Shown here: positions 1 through 9,915 of the stretch, in pieces | Position numbering within the stretch: the stretch's first letter is position 1 | How the letters are laid out: each line of letters begins with the position of its first letter | Assembly (NCBI GenBank): GCA_029551395.1 | Contig: JAKPFN010000147.1 | Span: 1 to 64,000, forward strand | From: Armatimonadota bacterium | GTDB taxonomy: Bacteria > Armatimonadota > UBA5829 > DTLH01 | Reading direction: 5' to 3' | Length of the DNA stretch: 64,000 nt | Program-made: the position numbers and the translations under genes | Notes under the pieces: generated by a model | Databases searched by the model: none | Seen by the model: only the letters and a program-made list of their open reading frames with translations | Told to the model about the DNA's origin: nothing

Positions 1-395
1 ATTAATGTGGTAGTACGAATTGCATCCCTTGCAGTTAAAGACTATTTGTTGCAGGTATCGATGCCACAACTGTCAAAATATGTCAGTTGTTTGGTTCATT
101 AGCATATGTGTATTCGAATTAACAACATATATGCGATTCTACATAGCAGGTTAGCTTATAAATAAACATATGTCAATACTGAAACTGCAGAATATACTAA
201 TAAAATCTATAAACTGGTAATTATAACAGGTAAACCCAACCACACTGTAAGAGATAGACAGGAATGTTCTTGTATAACGGCCAAGCACGTCGATTTTAGG
301 CCAACAGGCAGCCAACAAAAGCTGCTCTTAAAGACCACAAAAAGCACCAGGTCTCAAGAATTGTCTATCGTCTCGATGTTTTTCATAAAGAAGAA

Positions 396-425
396 ACCGG
401 CCACCCAAAGTGGCGAGTGGCCGGT
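396..425 (-). terminator. putative hairpin terminator downstream of the first PEP-CTERM gene
   Basis: 9-bp perfect inverted repeat ACCGGCCAC...GTGGCCGGT, T-rich on the minus strand afterwards (TTTCTTCTTTATG). Confidence 0.55.
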
Positions 426-477
426 CAGGATTCGGTTTTTCGGATGTTGTTCTTCTAGTCAGTTTTTGGCCTTAACT

Positions 478-1005
478 TCATGGCCTCTTTCTGCGGAGAA
501 CAGCAAATACTCCTCCAAGTCCCAAACATGCCAGACTCGCCATGGATGCAGGTTCAGGAATAACCATTCCAAGGCTTACACCAGATGCGTTTCTGGCACC
601 GCCAAATAGCGATACATCAACCGTACCTGGGGCATAGACAGATTGGAAACCGAATGAGATTGGACCTTCAGCAGGCATAACATACCCACTGTTCCAGAAC
701 AATGAGTCGCTTCCATCCGAAGCAGGATTTACGAAGTTTTTATCGTTCCAAGCGTTGGTGAATGCAAATTTGCCCAGGTTCTGCACACTGAATCCAGTGA
801 TAGGGCGTGAAGAGTTGGTAATTTCAATCGTATAGGTATACTCCCATACAGTCCCAGTCCAATTGGATTCAGCATGTAGAGGGATGACAGTACCCGTATT
901 TTGCAGGGGTACTACATCGCCGACAAGGTCCGTATCCATAGTGACTGCACCAGCGGCAGCAGCCATCATCAATATAGCTATAACCCCTACTATGACCAAA
1001 CGCAT
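478..1005 (-). CDS. PEP-CTERM sorting domain-containing secreted protein
   Basis: N-terminal signal peptide; C-terminal VIPEPASMASLACLGLGGVFAVLRRKRP (PEP motif, TM helix, Arg-rich tail). Confidence 0.88.
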   Translation of the reverse strand: MRLVIVGVIAILMMAAAAGAVTMDTDLVGDVVPLQNTGTVIPLHAESNWTGTVWEYTYTIEITNSSRPITGFSVQNLGKFAFTNAWNDKNFVNPASDGSDSLFWNSGYVMPAEGPISFGFQSVYAPGTVDVSLFGGARNASGVSLGMVIPEPASMASLACLGLGGVFAVLRRKRP

Positions 1006-1041
1006 ATCATACCCTCCTTTCGGGAGGCATATTCTTAAACA

Positions 1042-1599
1042 TTATCTTCGACGCCTCCATATTGCAGAAACACCAGCCAACATTCCGGCAAGTGTTAGAA
1101 TTGACCCTGGTTCGGGAATGACAGCGTTACTCATGCCAATGGTCATCCCGCCAGCGCTTTGTCCACTGTCTACGGTCAGTGCATAGACTGGGATAACCTC
1201 CGGTTGGTACTCAGAGTCATAACTGAAAGTGATAGTCTGTCCAGGTGTAAAATATCCTGAAAGCCAATCGATCGAGTAAGCCTGTGGATCATAAATGGGA
1301 TTCAGGAACGTTCCACTGTTTGCTGCATTGGTGAAGGCAAGCTGTCCTGGATTTTCCACCTGGAATGTCTTGATAATTCCACCTACAGTGGAAGACGTAT
1401 ACGTCAGTGTGTAGGTGTAGTGCCAGACAGTGCCGGTCCAACTGGCATCAGCAGACAGGTTAAGCGTACCTATGGTTCCGGTAAGTATGGTGTCTTTGTG
1501 TATGTCTGCTAATGCGGGGACGGCTATCGCGATGCATAAAAACGCGATCAACAAAACATTTCTCATATGCAACATCCTCTCTTCCTCCTGGTTCGGCAA
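1042..1599 (-). CDS. PEP-CTERM sorting domain-containing secreted protein (paralog)
   Basis: Signal peptide; C-terminal VIPEPGSILTLAGMLAGVSAIWRRRR; shares WTGTVWHYTYTLTYT with neighbours. Confidence 0.88.
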   Translation of the reverse strand: MPNQEEERMLHMRNVLLIAFLCIAIAVPALADIHKDTILTGTIGTLNLSADASWTGTVWHYTYTLTYTSSTVGGIIKTFQVENPGQLAFTNAANSGTFLNPIYDPQAYSIDWLSGYFTPGQTITFSYDSEYQPEVIPVYALTVDSGQSAGGMTIGMSNAVIPEPGSILTLAGMLAGVSAIWRRRR

Positions 1600-1814
1600 G
1601 TCCGTGCTATCGATTATATTTACGTCCCCATCCTTTGGGCTCGCTGCTTATATTACAGCAGGTCACTGCTCCTCGGCTGTATATTCCCGTAAACACGACA
1701 GCACAGACTAAATGATGAGCAAAACACCCATCAAAAGATAGCACCACAATCAGGTAAACCACTGCTGATCTGCCTGATTAAACAATAGTATCCCGCTCCT
1801 GGTCTAATAACCGA

Positions 1815-2375
1815 TTACCGTCTCCTACGCCGCAGGCTGAACAAAGCTCCACTAGCCATAGCGCCAAGCACTGCAAAAGAGCCGGGTTCAGGTACCATTG
1901 TATCCGACATTCCTAAAGTCAACCCACCTGCATTCTGCCCTGCGTCAACTGTCAGCGTAAAGGTCTGTCCTACTTCTGGCACATACAGTGACTCATACGA
2001 GAATACGGCAGTCTCGCCAGGTGCCAGCCTTCCATTGATCCAGTCAAGCGAGTAAGCCATCGGATCATAGGCTGGATTCGTAAAGCTAAGGCTGTTGTTA
2101 CTGTTCAGGTAGGGAACCTGATAAGAATTCTCCACCTGGAATGTCTTGATGATTCCACCTACAGTCGATTGGGTGTAGGTAAGAGTGTAGGTGTATTGCC
2201 AGATGGTTCCCGTCCAATTGGCTTCTGCATGCAGATCTAGAGTGCCTATTGTTCCAGTAAGCTGAGTGTCATAGGTAACAGCGTGGCAGCAGACTGACCC
2301 GGCTAGTAGGAGTACTGCAATTACAGTTATAGCCCTGAGCTTTGAGGCTCTCATAAAGAAATCCCTCCTTTCCAA
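1815..2375 (-). CDS. PEP-CTERM sorting domain-containing secreted protein (paralog)
   Basis: Signal peptide; C-terminal VPEPGSFAVLGAMASGALFSLRRRRR; shares STVGGIIKTFQVEN with 1042..1599. Confidence 0.88.
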   Translation of the reverse strand: MERRDFFMRASKLRAITVIAVLLLAGSVCCHAVTYDTQLTGTIGTLDLHAEANWTGTIWQYTYTLTYTQSTVGGIIKTFQVENSYQVPYLNSNNSLSFTNPAYDPMAYSLDWINGRLAPGETAVFSYESLYVPEVGQTFTLTVDAGQNAGGLTLGMSDTMVPEPGSFAVLGAMASGALFSLRRRRR

Positions 2376-2762
2376 TATGGTGTGACTACCACCGTTAAAG
2401 AATAACGGCGAACCATTTCGGCGCCTTCATCTAAACTATGGAAGACTGCCTTTAGTAGACATCAGCACATCACAGGATGAGCTAACTTACTGATTAACCA
2501 TACCCCATGTATGCTCGCCTGTCAATAGGGTAGACTAATATAATTCAAAAACAGGTAATTGTACTAGTATCTAAAACAAATGAGGCATATTACTGAATGA
2601 TAATATTCACTCTATCCTCACTTCTTTGTCCGACACAGAGTATCAATCCTCGCTTGATAATACCGCAATTCATACAGTTTTGCGTTCCGTGCTGCCTCAA
2701 AACGCTGATTTCAGCACCTGTTCTACTGGACTGTCACTTTTTGACAATAAATGGATATATGA

Positions 2763-3194
2763 CTATAGTGAATGCAGTTCTTCTCCTCTAAGTATCCGCA
2801 TTCCACCTTCCTGCAGGACTGTGATAGCATCTTCAACCGGTTCAATTCTAAAGACAACTATCGCATGATCCCCAGAACGGCCAACAAAGGCGTACATATA
2901 TTCAATGTTTAGATTTTTTGCAGCCAATATGTCAATAACTCCCGCGAGGCCGCCAGGACGATCTGGGATTTCAACGGCCAGCACCTCAGTCCTTGCTACT
3001 GTGAACCCATTGTCAGTAAGAACCTGGGTAGCGAGGTCAGGATCATTGACGATCAACCTTAGAAGGCCGTAATCGATTGTATCTGCTATTGAGAGTGCTC
3101 GAATATTGATATTGTTATCAGCTAGTGTCCTTGTGACATCAGATAATCTGCCTGATTTATTCTCTAAAAACACGGAAATCTGGTTTACTCTCAC
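2763..3194 (-). CDS. tandem ACT domain-containing protein
   Basis: Start [39 protein letters not shown] and second [30 protein letters not shown]; overlaps the upstream ligase stop. Confidence 0.85.
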   Translation of the reverse strand: MRVNQISVFLENKSGRLSDVTRTLADNNINIRALSIADTIDYGLLRLIVNDPDLATQVLTDNGFTVARTEVLAVEIPDRPGGLAGVIDILAAKNLNIEYMYAFVGRSGDHAIVVFRIEPVEDAITVLQEGGMRILRGEELHSL

Positions 3195-4501
3195 TGGTTC
3201 AAATCCCTCCTGTCAATCACTCTCTTTGCTTTGCCTTCACTTCTTGCTATTGTTTTGGGTTCGACGAGTCTTATTTTGAGCGATATTCCAAGCAGACTTT
3301 CGAGTTCTGCTACGATTGCCCTTTCTATCGCTTCGAGTTTGCGAACTTCGTCTGAAACCATCTTTGGAGAGACCTCTACCCAGACCTCCAATTGGTCCAT
3401 GCGGCCTTTCTCTCTATCGACAACAATCAGATAATGCGGTTCCGTTCCATCTATCTCCATCAGGATACTTTCGATCTGGCTGGGGAAGACATTGACGCCG
3501 CGGATTATCAACATATCATCCGTGCGGCCAAGCACACGATGCATCCTTCTGAAAACACGCCCGCAGCCGCAGTTATCGCTAAAAAGATAGGTAACATCCC
3601 TAGTCCGATATCTAATAAGCGGCAGCGCTTCTTTCGTGAGGGATGTGAATACTAATTCACCTTTATATCCATCCGGCTGTCTTTCTCCAGTCTCAGGATC
3701 TATGATTTCCGGGTAGAAATGGTCTTCTGATACATGCAGTCCGGCTTTTTCCATACATTCGTAGGATACTCCAGGCCCCATTACTTCTGAAAGCCCGTAG
3801 ATATCCAGTGCATCTATATGAAGCTTCTCTTCTATTTCTCGACGCATGTTCTCGGACCAAGGCTCAGCGCCAAAAAAACCAGCCTTAAGCGGCAGTTTAG
3901 AGGTATCGATTCCCTGCTCTGCAGCCGATTCGCCCAGAAGAACAGCATAAGATGGAGTGCAACATAAAACAGTGCAGCCAAAATCCTGCATTATCTGCAA
4001 CTGACGCTTGGTATTACCGCCTGAGATTGGGACTACGGAAGCACCAATCTTTTCTGCACCGTAATGTGCCCCAAGTCCGCCTGTAAACAGCCCATAACCA
4101 TAAGCGTTTTGGACTATATCACCTTTGGTCGTGCCGCCAGCGCTCAGCGTCCTTGCCATAGCTTCAGACCAGACTCCGATATCGTTTTCTGTATATCCAA
4201 CAACGGTCTGTTTTCCTGTTGTCCCAGAACTTGCATGGATGCGAACAACCTGCTCAAGCGGAACAGCGAACATCCCAAACGGATAGTTATCTCTGAAATC
4301 CTCTTTTGTAGTAAATGGAAGTTTGGTAATGTCATCAATAGATTTGATATCTTCGGGGTTGACTCCGGCAGCATCAAGTTTCCTGCGATAAAACGGCACA
4401 TTATCATATGCAAATCTTACAGTATTTTTTAACCGTTCCCCTTGAAGCTCTCGAAGCTCATCAAGACTCATACATTCAGTTTTTTTGTCCCAGAAATACA
4501 C
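3191..4501 (-). CDS. paaK: phenylacetate--CoA ligase family protein
   Basis: ANL-family motif [48 protein letters not shown]. Confidence 0.88.
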   Translation of the reverse strand: MYFWDKKTECMSLDELRELQGERLKNTVRFAYDNVPFYRRKLDAAGVNPEDIKSIDDITKLPFTTKEDFRDNYPFGMFAVPLEQVVRIHASSGTTGKQTVVGYTENDIGVWSEAMARTLSAGGTTKGDIVQNAYGYGLFTGGLGAHYGAEKIGASVVPISGGNTKRQLQIMQDFGCTVLCCTPSYAVLLGESAAEQGIDTSKLPLKAGFFGAEPWSENMRREIEEKLHIDALDIYGLSEVMGPGVSYECMEKAGLHVSEDHFYPEIIDPETGERQPDGYKGELVFTSLTKEALPLIRYRTRDVTYLFSDNCGCGRVFRRMHRVLGRTDDMLIIRGVNVFPSQIESILMEIDGTEPHYLIVVDREKGRMDQLEVWVEVSPKMVSDEVRKLEAIERAIVAELESLLGISLKIRLVEPKTIARSEGKAKRVIDRRDLNQ

Positions 4502-4791
4502 AGACTATAACTCCTAACAACTGGCTATACTTTTATCTTATATATGATAGCTGAGGTTTCCTGCTCAATAGGAATACGTGCATCATTAATTTGGTGTGTC
4601 AGAAATGTCGAAAAGCCTAAACAAATATATACTGAAACATCTTAGGCTGTTTAATCCTCTTAGGGTAAAATGTCTTTCGTTTCTTTACCTCACCCAACTA
4701 TTCATCGTTCTCAGGATGCAGGGCCAATTCATCTTCTTTTACACTATTAAAGGCAGCATAGATTATAATGTCTGCTGGGTATAGATGAATT

Positions 4792-5742
4792 ATGAGACTC
4801 TTCCAAAAACTTCGCAGCCATAACCGATTACTGATAATCAATCTTGTTTTTCTACTGATAATAGTATTGATTGAAAGGTTTCCAGGAGAGCGGTGGTGGC
4901 CGACTCTGGTTTTAATCTATTCGCCTCAACAGATTTTAGTTATTCCGTCTGTTTTATTAGCTGCATATTTTATTCGATTCAAGAAATGGAGCGCTGCAAT
5001 CATCACGATATTACCTGCTGGTCTTATCCTAATGATGCTCTTAGGCGCTCCAATACAAAAAAATACATCTGATAACCCATCCGATCTGCGGATTCTGACT
5101 TGGAATCTGTATAGAGGTCAGGCAGGACCTTCACTCCCTGAAATGGTCACACATGTCTGGCCGGATGTGATTTGCATTCAAGAAGGCACCCCCTGGTCGC
5201 GGAAACATCTTGAAAAAATGCTGGACAAGCCGCAATTTCGCGGATGGTATTCTACTGAATGTGGTGAGTTGATTATTCTCAGCAGGCTGCCTATGAAACG
5301 GCTTGGAACGACACATTCAGCGCTGTGGGCCTCAGTAGATGTGAATGGCGAGGAAGTAGTTATCATAAATGCACATTTCACAGCACCATTTGATGCAAGG
5401 ATATCCGACCTGGTAAATCCAGCGAAACTCAATGGAGCTGTAAGATTGCGAAATAAGCAAACATCGCAGATTTTGGATCAACTACCTACTGACAAACCTG
5501 CTGTGCTGTGCGGAGATCTGAATACACCGCCGAATTCAGCTATCTACAGGATATTGAAGAGTGAGATGATCGATGCATTTATGGAAACCGGCAGCGGCTT
5601 TGGACTCAGTTATTATCGAAAACTGCCGTTAGTGCGAATCGATCATATAATGGTAACTCCAAACATAACACCAGTTAGATGCTGGATGCCAAAAACAGCG
5701 GTATCGAACCATAAACCAGTATGTGCTGATCTGGATATCTAA
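4792..5742 (+). CDS. endonuclease/exonuclease/phosphatase family protein with N-terminal TM segments
   Basis: LRILTWNLYRG, VICIQEG, NAHF, LCGDLNTPPNS, RIDHIMVT, SNHKPV motifs. Confidence 0.85.
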   Translation: MRLFQKLRSHNRLLIINLVFLLIIVLIERFPGERWWPTLVLIYSPQQILVIPSVLLAAYFIRFKKWSAAIITILPAGLILMMLLGAPIQKNTSDNPSDLRILTWNLYRGQAGPSLPEMVTHVWPDVICIQEGTPWSRKHLEKMLDKPQFRGWYSTECGELIILSRLPMKRLGTTHSALWASVDVNGEEVVIINAHFTAPFDARISDLVNPAKLNGAVRLRNKQTSQILDQLPTDKPAVLCGDLNTPPNSAIYRILKSEMIDAFMETGSGFGLSYYRKLPLVRIDHIMVTPNITPVRCWMPKTAVSNHKPVCADLDI

Positions 5743-5753
5743 TCAGATTCAGA

Positions 5754-6965
5754 TCAAAAATCAGCAATTTCTTTAGCATCACGGTTGGATACAGAAGCGC
5801 AGACTTCTTCAGTACTTTTACCAACATAGACTCTCGGCACACGTTTTCCGATAGAGGTTATAACATCATGCGGGATCGTTCCGAGCATTTCAGCAACTTT
5901 CTCGACAGAAAGAAAATCGTATCCGCCATCAAGAAGCACGACCTCATCGCCTACCTCTACGCCTGGAACATCTGTCACATCGATCAATGTCTGGTCCATA
6001 CAGACTCGGCCAATAATAGGGGCACTTTGTCCTCTTACAGCAACCTCACCGCAATTCGACAACCCCCGCTCATAACCATCAGCATAACCGACAGGTATAG
6101 TGGCGACCTTTGTTGTTCTCTTAGTAATGAAAGTCCGGCCGTAGCTGATAGTTTTGTTCGGCGGCAGGTCTTTCATAAAGATTATCCGAGTGCGGAATGT
6201 TAGGGCCGGTTTCAAATCCAGGCATCTAGTCACTTCAGCAGACGGATACCATCCATACATAGCTATCCCAGGTCGGACAAGATCCAAGTGTGCATTCGGA
6301 TATTCAATCACTGCTCCACTGTTAGCAGCGTGAGCGAATGCAGGGACTATTCCTCTTTCATTCAATTTTGATAAGATGCCTTTGAATATCCTGATCTGCT
6401 CTTCAGTAAACCTTCTATCTCTCTCATCAGCCGATGGAAAATGAGTGAATATACCATCAAGATCAAGAGATGGCAATCCTGTAAGGGCAGTCACCAAATC
6501 AACAGCATCATCTGCCTGACAGCCTATTCGGCCCATACCTGTGTCTACTTTGATGTGAATATGAGCTTTAATCTCACGTTTTGCCGCCTCTGCAGCAAGA
6601 TCACATGCAGAAGCAAGGTCACATACAGTGGCAGATATTTTTCGGGCTATTATTTCTGCAGATGAATCAGGAGTCGAACATCCAAGAATCAATATTGGTG
6701 CCTCAATCCCGTGATCACGCAGTTCAACAGCTTCTTCTACGCTGGCAACACCGAGCATATCTGCACCAGCAGATAGCGCCGCCTGACTGACTTTAACGGC
6801 ACCATGTCCATAACCGTCTGCCTTTACAGCCGGCATTATCTTGACTCCAGGCCCCACGAAGCGTCGAATCGCTCGAATATTATGGGCAATAGCGTCAAGA
6901 TCGATTTCTGCGTACGTTGGTCTATGTATTCTCAAACTCTTATCCATAAAAACTGAGGTAGTCAC
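5754..6965 (-). CDS. alr: alanine racemase
   Basis: PAVKADGYGHGA (PLP lysine motif), HIKVDTGMGRIG, TISYGRTF, PVGYADGYERGLSN. Confidence 0.93.
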   Translation of the reverse strand: MTTSVFMDKSLRIHRPTYAEIDLDAIAHNIRAIRRFVGPGVKIMPAVKADGYGHGAVKVSQAALSAGADMLGVASVEEAVELRDHGIEAPILILGCSTPDSSAEIIARKISATVCDLASACDLAAEAAKREIKAHIHIKVDTGMGRIGCQADDAVDLVTALTGLPSLDLDGIFTHFPSADERDRRFTEEQIRIFKGILSKLNERGIVPAFAHAANSGAVIEYPNAHLDLVRPGIAMYGWYPSAEVTRCLDLKPALTFRTRIIFMKDLPPNKTISYGRTFITKRTTKVATIPVGYADGYERGLSNCGEVAVRGQSAPIIGRVCMDQTLIDVTDVPGVEVGDEVVLLDGGYDFLSVEKVAEMLGTIPHDVITSIGKRVPRVYVGKSTEEVCASVSNRDAKEIADF

Positions 6966-7104
6966 TTTATCTTACGTGGATTAGTGGTCAGAAGTTTACT
7001 CACTGGTTCCAACAACACAAAGTCTACCGCTTTTTTGCCTTCTCGTGCAAGGATAATGCTGATATTGAAATTGAATATTATATGTATTTTAATCCGAGCG
7101 ATAC

Positions 7105-7995
7105 CTAAAACCTATTTCCCGTTATTGTAACGAAGAATTGCCAGATCAGTTCCGTTGCGCTTACCTTATTGCTCTGTTTACCTGCAATTCGCTCGTTTAA
7201 CAAAGGTTTCCCTCCAGGCCAGTGATGCCCTAATCCATCAACAATATAAAACAACACCTTTGCATTATCTTTGCATTCTTCGTAGGATATCTTTCTGATG
7301 CCGCTATGATAATATTGGATGGATGGTTCACAACCGCATGTTAACATCTCTGCCCATCTGGTTACAGCGTCCGATATGGATGGTTTATACTCTTTACCCC
7401 ACCAGGGAGTCTCTACTTCACCACCATAAAGAGGATTGATCGGGTCATCAACACCTGCGATAGCAATCAACGATACCGGATGGAGTAGAGGTTGAGGCTT
7501 CATCCATAAATGACCGGATACAGGTGCGATAGCTGCAATCTTGTCCGATAATTCCACGCCCAGCCGATAGCTCATTGAAGCACCATTCGAGAACCCAGCG
7601 ATAAAGATTTTGCTGCTATCTATAACATACTTAGACTCCAGCGTATCGATTAACTTACGAATGAAGCCGGTATCATCAATATTATGGCTACCTGTATGCG
7701 CTCTACCTGAACCATCGTTCCATACCTGAGGATTTCGTAAGAAACTTGGAGGTAATAATGGATCAGCTCTTGTTGCATCAGGAAATACAACAAGAAAACA
7801 TTCTTCATCAGCTACTTTTGTCCAGCCAGTGCTATCAAGCGCGCCAAGAGCAGTATGACCCGCACCATGAAGCATAATCACTAAAGGAACCGCTGCAGAT
7901 TTATCATAAGAAGGCGGTATGTGTATGATGTAATGACGTTCCACACCATCTATCGTTATTGATTGATACTGATTCCCTCCACGATTAATCTGCAA
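7105..7995 (-). CDS. polyhydroxybutyrate depolymerase / LpqC-like alpha/beta hydrolase
   Basis: PLVIMLHGAG, GFSNGASMSYRL (GxSxG), GLGHHWPGG. Confidence 0.82.
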   Translation of the reverse strand: MQINRGGNQYQSITIDGVERHYIIHIPPSYDKSAAVPLVIMLHGAGHTALGALDSTGWTKVADEECFLVVFPDATRADPLLPPSFLRNPQVWNDGSGRAHTGSHNIDDTGFIRKLIDTLESKYVIDSSKIFIAGFSNGASMSYRLGVELSDKIAAIAPVSGHLWMKPQPLLHPVSLIAIAGVDDPINPLYGGEVETPWWGKEYKPSISDAVTRWAEMLTCGCEPSIQYYHSGIRKISYEECKDNAKVLFYIVDGLGHHWPGGKPLLNERIAGKQSNKVSATELIWQFFVTITGNRF

Positions 7996-8141
7996 TGATT
8001 GATCTCCTTACTTAAGCCTTTTGCTTTACCTGTATGATTATCAATACGGCAGTTTCGGGCTAGAACTGCACGGGTACGACAATAATAGTAGACCAGTTAA
8101 TCGAGAATGTTAAGTAGCAAAGTAAAAATTGAGGTAAGACC

Positions 8142-8378
8142 TTGAGTCCATATTATAGCATTCGAAGCAGCAAGCCTGGATTCTGGCCGATGGCGTTTTT
8201 AGTGTTGATTATGATAATGCTGGTGTTGGCAATAGGATTCTCCCGCTACGGGACTATACCAGCACCGGGCCCTGTTCAGCCGGAATATCCAGCATATAGG
8301 CCACCTGAACATGCCGATAGTCCGTATAAATCAGTCCCATATTCTCCCGGAGAACAAAGCAATCCAGTGACACATTAA
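8142..8378 (+). CDS. small single-TM protein, unknown function
   Basis: TTG start with GAGGT upstream; TM helix then Pro-rich tail; similar N-terminus to next ORF (MSPY...). Confidence 0.55.
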   Translation: MSPYYSIRSSKPGFWPMAFLVLIMIMLVLAIGFSRYGTIPAPGPVQPEYPAYRPPEHADSPYKSVPYSPGEQSNPVTH

Positions 8379-8414
8379 GTGCTTGATTATTATACAAGAC
8401 TAAGGTGATGTATT

Positions 8415-8765
8415 ATGAGTCCTTATACATTGAGAAGTGAAAGAGACGAAGCGGCATTCTGGGGAGTGTTCTTCATAGTCCTGCTGCTGGTTGTGGCAAT
8501 TTTGTTGATTGCTTACTTCACCTGGTTGCGGCCAAATCTCCAGGATAGAGCAGCAGAACGGACCAGAGTGACTGTAGAACGACAGAACCGGCCATCAGCT
8601 ACACCAGAAGCAACCGGGCAATCGGAAGAGCAAAGGGTACCTGCAGAACAAACAGAACCGGGAGTCTCTGATGAGCCTAAAGCACCTGGCGCAGAAGGTC
8701 CTTTAGGTCCAGCTTCACCAGGAGAAACAGGCAGTGAAGGTTTACAGGAAGATCAAACCCGTTGA
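8415..8765 (+). CDS. small single-TM protein with Pro/Glu/Gly-rich tail, unknown function
   Basis: ATG start after AAGGTGATG; TM helix; low-complexity tail. Confidence 0.65.
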   Translation: MSPYTLRSERDEAAFWGVFFIVLLLVVAILLIAYFTWLRPNLQDRAAERTRVTVERQNRPSATPEATGQSEEQRVPAEQTEPGVSDEPKAPGAEGPLGPASPGETGSEGLQEDQTR

Positions 8766-8767
8766 TC

Positions 8768-9793
8768 TCACGCTACAACAACATCATCAAGGGAACGTCT
8801 GGGCGTAAGTCTGGGTTCTGAGCCATAACCTAACCTAAGCAGAATCTGCGGAAAACCGTCTACACCAATATTATCTCGCAACACTGGTCTAAGTTCTTCT
8901 GCTTCAATCGGCTGGTTTAGATAACCTGCATAGATCTCTTCTTTGCGAGCTACTAAAAGCAATCGTTGTAGTGCCTGACCTGCCGTAATCCAATCATGAG
9001 GTGTATCGCCAGGAGTTCCCAACACAGCAGCCAAGGGAGCATTTAACAGTGTCTTTCTGTCCTTAGCCCCTTGAGATTTTCCAACATTTAACTTTCGTAT
9101 CAAGAATGGAGCGACAGTCGAAGCCAGATTTCCCAAACCAAAAGCATAACCAGGGATACCGTCAGGAGCGTTAGATTTATTTGGCCTGAGCCACTCAACA
9201 AATTCTTCTCTAAAATCCGGCCGGGATAACAACAGTTCATCTCCCTTTGCCACCAGATCAGCTACAGCTTGTTTTTCGTCCTGACCAATAACATGCAGCC
9301 AGGCCCCTTCTGACTCAACAGCGGCCACTAGTTTAAAAACCACTGATTCAGGCACATTAAGGTTCTTGAAAGGTAGCCTATGGGTTCGACGTTTTGGGAT
9401 TATGTTGAATATCTGCTGGTCCTCATCTGTTGGATGATATTGACCACCAAGACTTACCACAGCTACAAGGTTCGCGTTCTTCGAGTCCGGTAAGATTTCC
9501 ACATGATCCTCGTAGCCAAAATATCGGATAGCTGCCCGAAGGTTAAATAATGCAGCAGCACAACTTATAAACAATTCCCGGTGTTCCGGGTCAACCTCCG
9601 GCAATTCCCTGCCACGGTCTGCATAAACCTCTATATGGCTGTTTGTAATCTTGAATATCCATGGCTGTGTGTTATGACCTGATGGAGCAAGAATGGCATA
9701 ACGGAGCATAAACTTCAGCTTTTCGATTTCACTGCCATCGGCAGGATAATCCTCTCTTGAGACATTCCAAAGATCAAGCGGATTATGTGTCAT
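8768..9793 (-). CDS. Acg-like nitroreductase family protein
   Basis: AILAPSGHNTQPWIFKI, RRTHRLPF, C-terminal LRLGYG typical of nitroreductase/Acg family. Confidence 0.75.
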   Translation of the reverse strand: MTHNPLDLWNVSREDYPADGSEIEKLKFMLRYAILAPSGHNTQPWIFKITNSHIEVYADRGRELPEVDPEHRELFISCAAALFNLRAAIRYFGYEDHVEILPDSKNANLVAVVSLGGQYHPTDEDQQIFNIIPKRRTHRLPFKNLNVPESVVFKLVAAVESEGAWLHVIGQDEKQAVADLVAKGDELLLSRPDFREEFVEWLRPNKSNAPDGIPGYAFGLGNLASTVAPFLIRKLNVGKSQGAKDRKTLLNAPLAAVLGTPGDTPHDWITAGQALQRLLLVARKEEIYAGYLNQPIEAEELRPVLRDNIGVDGFPQILLRLGYGSEPRLTPRRSLDDVVVA

Positions 9794-9856
9794 AACAGGT
9801 CAAATTCCTCCTACCTGATTCCTACCCCAACAAGCATCAAAGCTCACACACCACAT

Positions 9857-9893
9857 AAAAAAATAGGGTCAGTGCCTTATGAGCCTGACCCTA
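9857..9893 (-). terminator. Rho-independent terminator of 9916..11943
   Basis: TAGGGTCAG...CTGACCCTA stem with A7 on the plus strand (T7 on the minus strand). Confidence 0.8.
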
Positions 9894-9915
9894 GCTGCTT
9901 CAATATAAATTGATT

